A stretch of DNA of 8,075 bases, taken from NCBI GenBank assembly GCA_016839425.1, contig JAEOUI010000184.1, positions 1 through 8,075 of the forward strand, read 5' to 3'. The stretch comes from Promethearchaeota archaeon (GTDB taxonomy: Archaea; Asgardarchaeota; Lokiarchaeia; Sigynarchaeales; SOKP01). The translations under genes and the position numbers were made by a program. The first letter of the stretch is position 1, and every line of letters starts with the position of its first letter. The notes below the pieces were generated by a model. That model saw only the letters and a list, made by a program, of their open reading frames with translations, had not been told where the DNA came from and did no database searches. Of this stretch, positions 6,132-8,075 are shown one piece after another.

Positions 6132-6269
6132 AGATAAGGTCATGGAAGCGATCAGAGCAGATCAGTCCTATCATTAATCGCTCGAGCGATTTCATAACGC
6201 CGTTCCTTCATCGAGAGCGAATAAAGGGTATCCAGTCCTCATTCGATCTCTTTTCCAATGACCGTATCT
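6132..6269. repeat. 138-bp G+C-richer unit bounded by imperfect 17-bp inverted repeats (MITE-like or structured RNA)
   Basis: The left arm AGATAAGGTCATGGAA (6132-6147) pairs with the reverse complement of 6253-6269, AGATACGGTCATTGGAA, with one mismatch and one one-base gap. The inside is clearly richer in G+C than the flanks. It contains a perfect 16-bp palindrome (6176-6191), a possible stem between 6178-6185 and 6211-6220 (TCGCTCGA with TCGAGAGCGA, 2-nt bulge), and the direct repeat CAGTCCT at 6163 and 6233. It occupies most of the gap between convergent dapB and lysA. It may be a small non-autonomous element, a transcription barrier or a structured transcript. No gene in it is convincing: one plus-strand frame is open for 51 codons (6116-6268) but has no ATG or ribosome site. 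Confidence 0.5.
6176..6191. repeat. Perfect 16-bp palindrome AATCGCTCGAGCGATT
   Basis: The sequence equals its own reverse complement over 16 bases and lies within the 138-bp inverted-repeat unit. It could be a dimeric protein-binding site. As RNA it would form only a tight hairpin with a strained loop. Confidence 0.6.
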
Positions 6270-6276
6270 AATATAA

Positions 6277-6290
6277 TTATGATATCATAA
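6277..6290. repeat. Perfect 14-bp palindrome TTATGATATCATAA
   Basis: A self-complementary 14-mer 14 bp beyond the lysA stop, in the convergent gap. Such palindromes arise more easily in AT-rich DNA; a role as a protein site is possible but unsupported. Confidence 0.4.
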
Positions 6291-6304
6291 AATTTATGTT
6301 TATT

Positions 6305-7624
6305 TCATTTCAAGTGTTCAGGTATTTTTTGATGTTCTAAAAGGTCGTCGAAGGATTCTGCTTTTCGAACGAGATAGGAATTCTCCTTATTAACGAGAAT
6401 TTCGGCAGGTCTTGGTCTAGAATTATAGGGACTACTCATGGTAAATCCGTATGCGCCTGCATCAAGTACAGCTAAATAATCACCTTCGAAAAGCTCTTGC
6501 ATTTCTCTTTCTCTCCCTAATACGTCTCCCGATTCGCAAATAGGGCCTACAATATCGTAAGTAAAGGACTCTGAACCGTTATTCATAACACACGGTGCTA
6601 TGTGGTGATAGGATCCATACATTGTTGGCCTCACGAGCGTGTTAAAGCCTGCATTCACACCTGCAAATAATTTGTATCCATTATTTTTAATTGTGTTTAT
6701 TTGAACTAATAAAATGCTTGCTTCCCCTATGATATATCGTCCCGGTTCAATTTTTAATGTTGGATCTCCGATCGTACCTCTAGCGATATATTTTCTTAAT
6801 TGATCAATCACGACTTCCTTGTAAACTTTCAAGTCAAGCGGGTCTTGATCTGGTTTGTAAGGAATTCCCAATCCTCCTCCAAAGTCAACGAATTCAAAGA
6901 CTATTCCAAGCGTTTCAGCCACATTAGCAATTGTCGATAAATATTTTTCTGTAGCCATTTGGTAATCACGAGCGTCAATGATACCAGAGCCTATATGCAT
7001 GTGAGTTCCAAAAGATTCAAAACCCAATTCTCGAGCGAGTGAATATGCCTCAATCATTTGTTCTTCTAATATGCCAAATTTAATGTTTTTTCCTGCAGTA
7101 ATCGTGTGAGGGTGATGTCCCGCTCCAAATTCTGGATTAAAACGCACTGAAAAAGTCTGTTTTTTTTTTCCCATTTCGTCATAATAATGTGCCAAGCGCT
7201 TAATTTGGCTAATACTGTCTAAATTGACCCGTACATTGTTTTCGATTGCGAATTTGAAATCGTCATTCGTAAACATGTTTCCTGTATAAAATATTTTTTC
7301 TGGCTCAATACCCGCTTTAAAACAAGCGTGAATTTCACCTACCGAGGAACAATCAAAGGATGCTCCTTCTGAGTTTAATATTCTGAGAACGGATAAACTA
7401 GAATTTGCTTTTACAGCAAAGTGAATCTCATTTTCCTTATAAGAATTATCTAGCATTGACTTTAGTTCATTATACCTTTTTCGCAAGATCTGCTCGTTGA
7501 TAATATAGATCGGCGTTCCGTATTGTTTGGCTAAATCTTTTACATTAAAACCCGCGATATGTAATTCTCCTTCTTGATATTCTAGATCCTTATTTTTTAA
7601 CCACTGTTCATAGTTCATATTCAT
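6305..7624 (-). CDS. lysA: Diaminopimelate decarboxylase
   Basis: The enzyme removes CO2 from meso-diaminopimelate to give L-lysine, the last step of the pathway, using pyridoxal phosphate. It is 439 residues, a fold-type III alanine-racemase-like barrel with a C-terminal beta domain, near the usual 415-440. Motifs in order: FAVKAN with K72 forming the internal aldimine; THMHIGSG with H210 stacking on the cofactor; FVDFGGGLG (247-253), the phosphate-binding glycine loop; EPGRYI (293-298), binding phosphate and substrate; PICESGD with C363/E364, contributed across the dimer interface; and DAGAYGFTMSSPYN with Y392. The barrel segment at RFNPEFGAGHH and KFGI is also LysA-like. ATG 7624 is five bases after the dapF stop; ATG at 7618 is an alternative start. 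No Shine-Dalgarno site is clear, so translation may be coupled to dapF. A run of ten A encodes Lys-Lys-Lys near residue 153 without breaking the frame. Confidence 0.96.
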   Translation of the reverse strand: MNMNYEQWLKNKDLEYQEGELHIAGFNVKDLAKQYGTPIYIINEQILRKRYNELKSMLDNSYKENEIHFAVKANSSLSVLRILNSEGASFDCSSVGEIHACFKAGIEPEKIFYTGNMFTNDDFKFAIENNVRVNLDSISQIKRLAHYYDEMGKKKQTFSVRFNPEFGAGHHPHTITAGKNIKFGILEEQMIEAYSLARELGFESFGTHMHIGSGIIDARDYQMATEKYLSTIANVAETLGIVFEFVDFGGGLGIPYKPDQDPLDLKVYKEVVIDQLRKYIARGTIGDPTLKIEPGRYIIGEASILLVQINTIKNNGYKLFAGVNAGFNTLVRPTMYGSYHHIAPCVMNNGSESFTYDIVGPICESGDVLGREREMQELFEGDYLAVLDAGAYGFTMSSPYNSRPRPAEILVNKENSYLVRKAESFDDLLEHQKIPEHLK

Positions 7625-7629
7625 TCGCT

Positions 7630-8075
7630 TTAAATTGTAATATTTTCAATAATCCCAACAAATGCTCTTTCAACTGGCCCTTCCATGAATACCGTTTTTC
7701 CCGTATAAGTAATGATTAGGTCTCCTCCATCGTTATGCACGATTATTGGTGTATCTTTTTCAAATATATTCAAGACCGTACCTGCAACTACGGCGGCACA
7801 TGTGCCCGTACCACACGAATTAGTGATGCCCACTCCTCTTTCGAAGACGCGTAAAGTGGCTTCTGATTTGGATTGTACCGAGACAAATTCAACATTTGTC
7901 TTGTTAGGAAAATATTGATGAGATTCAATGATGTTGCCGTATCGATTGAGCTCCTCATTAGTGAGTTGTTTTTTCACAAACACAATGGCGTGGGGGTTAC
8001 CCATTGATACCGCTGAAAAATTATAAATCTTGTCTAAGATGGCGATTTCTTCGTTTATGCAATGTTTTGTGCTAC
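7630..8075 (-). CDS. dapF: Diaminopimelate epimerase, C-terminal part (cut by window edge)
   Basis: The enzyme converts LL- to meso-diaminopimelate, the substrate of LysA. The frame stays open from the stop at 7630 through the right edge, giving about 147 residues, roughly half of a normal DapF of 270-290. An apparent ATG at 8004 is the Met of the conserved internal motif VSMGNPHA and is not the start. Further signatures are FPNKTNVEFV, the ERGVGIT stretch carrying the conserved Glu-Arg, and NSCGTGTCAA with the second catalytic cysteine. The first catalytic cysteine lies outside the window. The C-terminus (MEGPVERAFVGII) is complete and typical. The gene is followed after five bases by lysA, so the two form one operon; its promoter is beyond the window. 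Confidence 0.95.
   Translation of the reverse strand, partial: STKHCINEEIAILDKIYNFSAVSMGNPHAIVFVKKQLTNEELNRYGNIIESHQYFPNKTNVEFVSVQSKSEATLRVFERGVGITNSCGTGTCAAVVAGTVLNIFEKDTPIIVHNDGGDLIITYTGKTVFMEGPVERAFVGIIENITI

Noticed and set aside
6116..6268. 51-codon open plus-strand frame in the dapB-lysA gap
   Set aside because: No ATG, GTG or TTG with a ribosome site in frame, no recognisable protein pattern; openness over this length is plausible by chance in the G+C-richer unit.
7712..7918. Plus-strand open frame opposite dapF
   Set aside because: Lies entirely antisense to the conserved catalytic region of dapF.
1..8075. CRISPR array, tRNA or rRNA genes
   Set aside because: No regularly spaced repeats and no cloverleaf or rRNA-like segment were seen on either strand.

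Overview
The window looks like chromosomal DNA from an AT-rich archaeon, most likely an Asgard (Loki-type) lineage. There is no rRNA or tRNA to prove this. The inference rests on three things: the first protein combines an extracellular beta-sandwich/Ig-like part, one membrane segment and a cytosolic eight-ligand zinc finger; it is paired with a protein of three winged-helix modules; and the control signals look archaeal (TATA-like box, oligo-T ends, few Shine-Dalgarno sites).

Layout. (1) Positions 3-2319, + strand: a two-gene unit. It holds a membrane protein whose 5' end lies outside the window and, two bases after its stop, a 220-residue DNA-binding-type protein. The second gene has the one clear Shine-Dalgarno site in the window. 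(2) Positions 2361-4137: a complete insertion sequence. It carries one minus-strand DDE transposase gene, imperfect terminal inverted repeats of about 23 bp, and an 8-bp TTAATTAA on each side that can be read as a target-site duplication. The element is visibly richer in G+C than its surroundings. It sits in an AT-rich intergenic stretch and breaks no recognisable gene. (3) Positions 4302-6072, + strand: dapA and dapB, preceded by a TATA-like box and a 7+7 bp inverted repeat. (4) Positions 6073-6304: a convergent intergenic region. It holds an oligo-T end for dapB, a 138-bp G+C-richer unit bounded by imperfect 17-bp inverted repeats, and two perfect palindromes. (5) Positions 6305-8075, - strand: lysA preceded by dapF, the latter cut by the window edge, in one tight operon.

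Together dapA, dapB, dapF and lysA supply four steps of the diaminopimelate route to lysine: condensation of aspartate semialdehyde with pyruvate, reduction, epimerisation and decarboxylation. The step or steps from tetrahydrodipicolinate to LL-diaminopimelate (DapL, or DapD/C/E) are not in the window and may lie upstream of dapF. If the organism is archaeal, the pathway would serve protein lysine rather than peptidoglycan.

The best candidate for something undescribed is the membrane zinc-finger protein coupled to the winged-helix protein, which could be a transmembrane signalling pair. The 138-bp inverted-repeat unit between dapB and lysA comes second.
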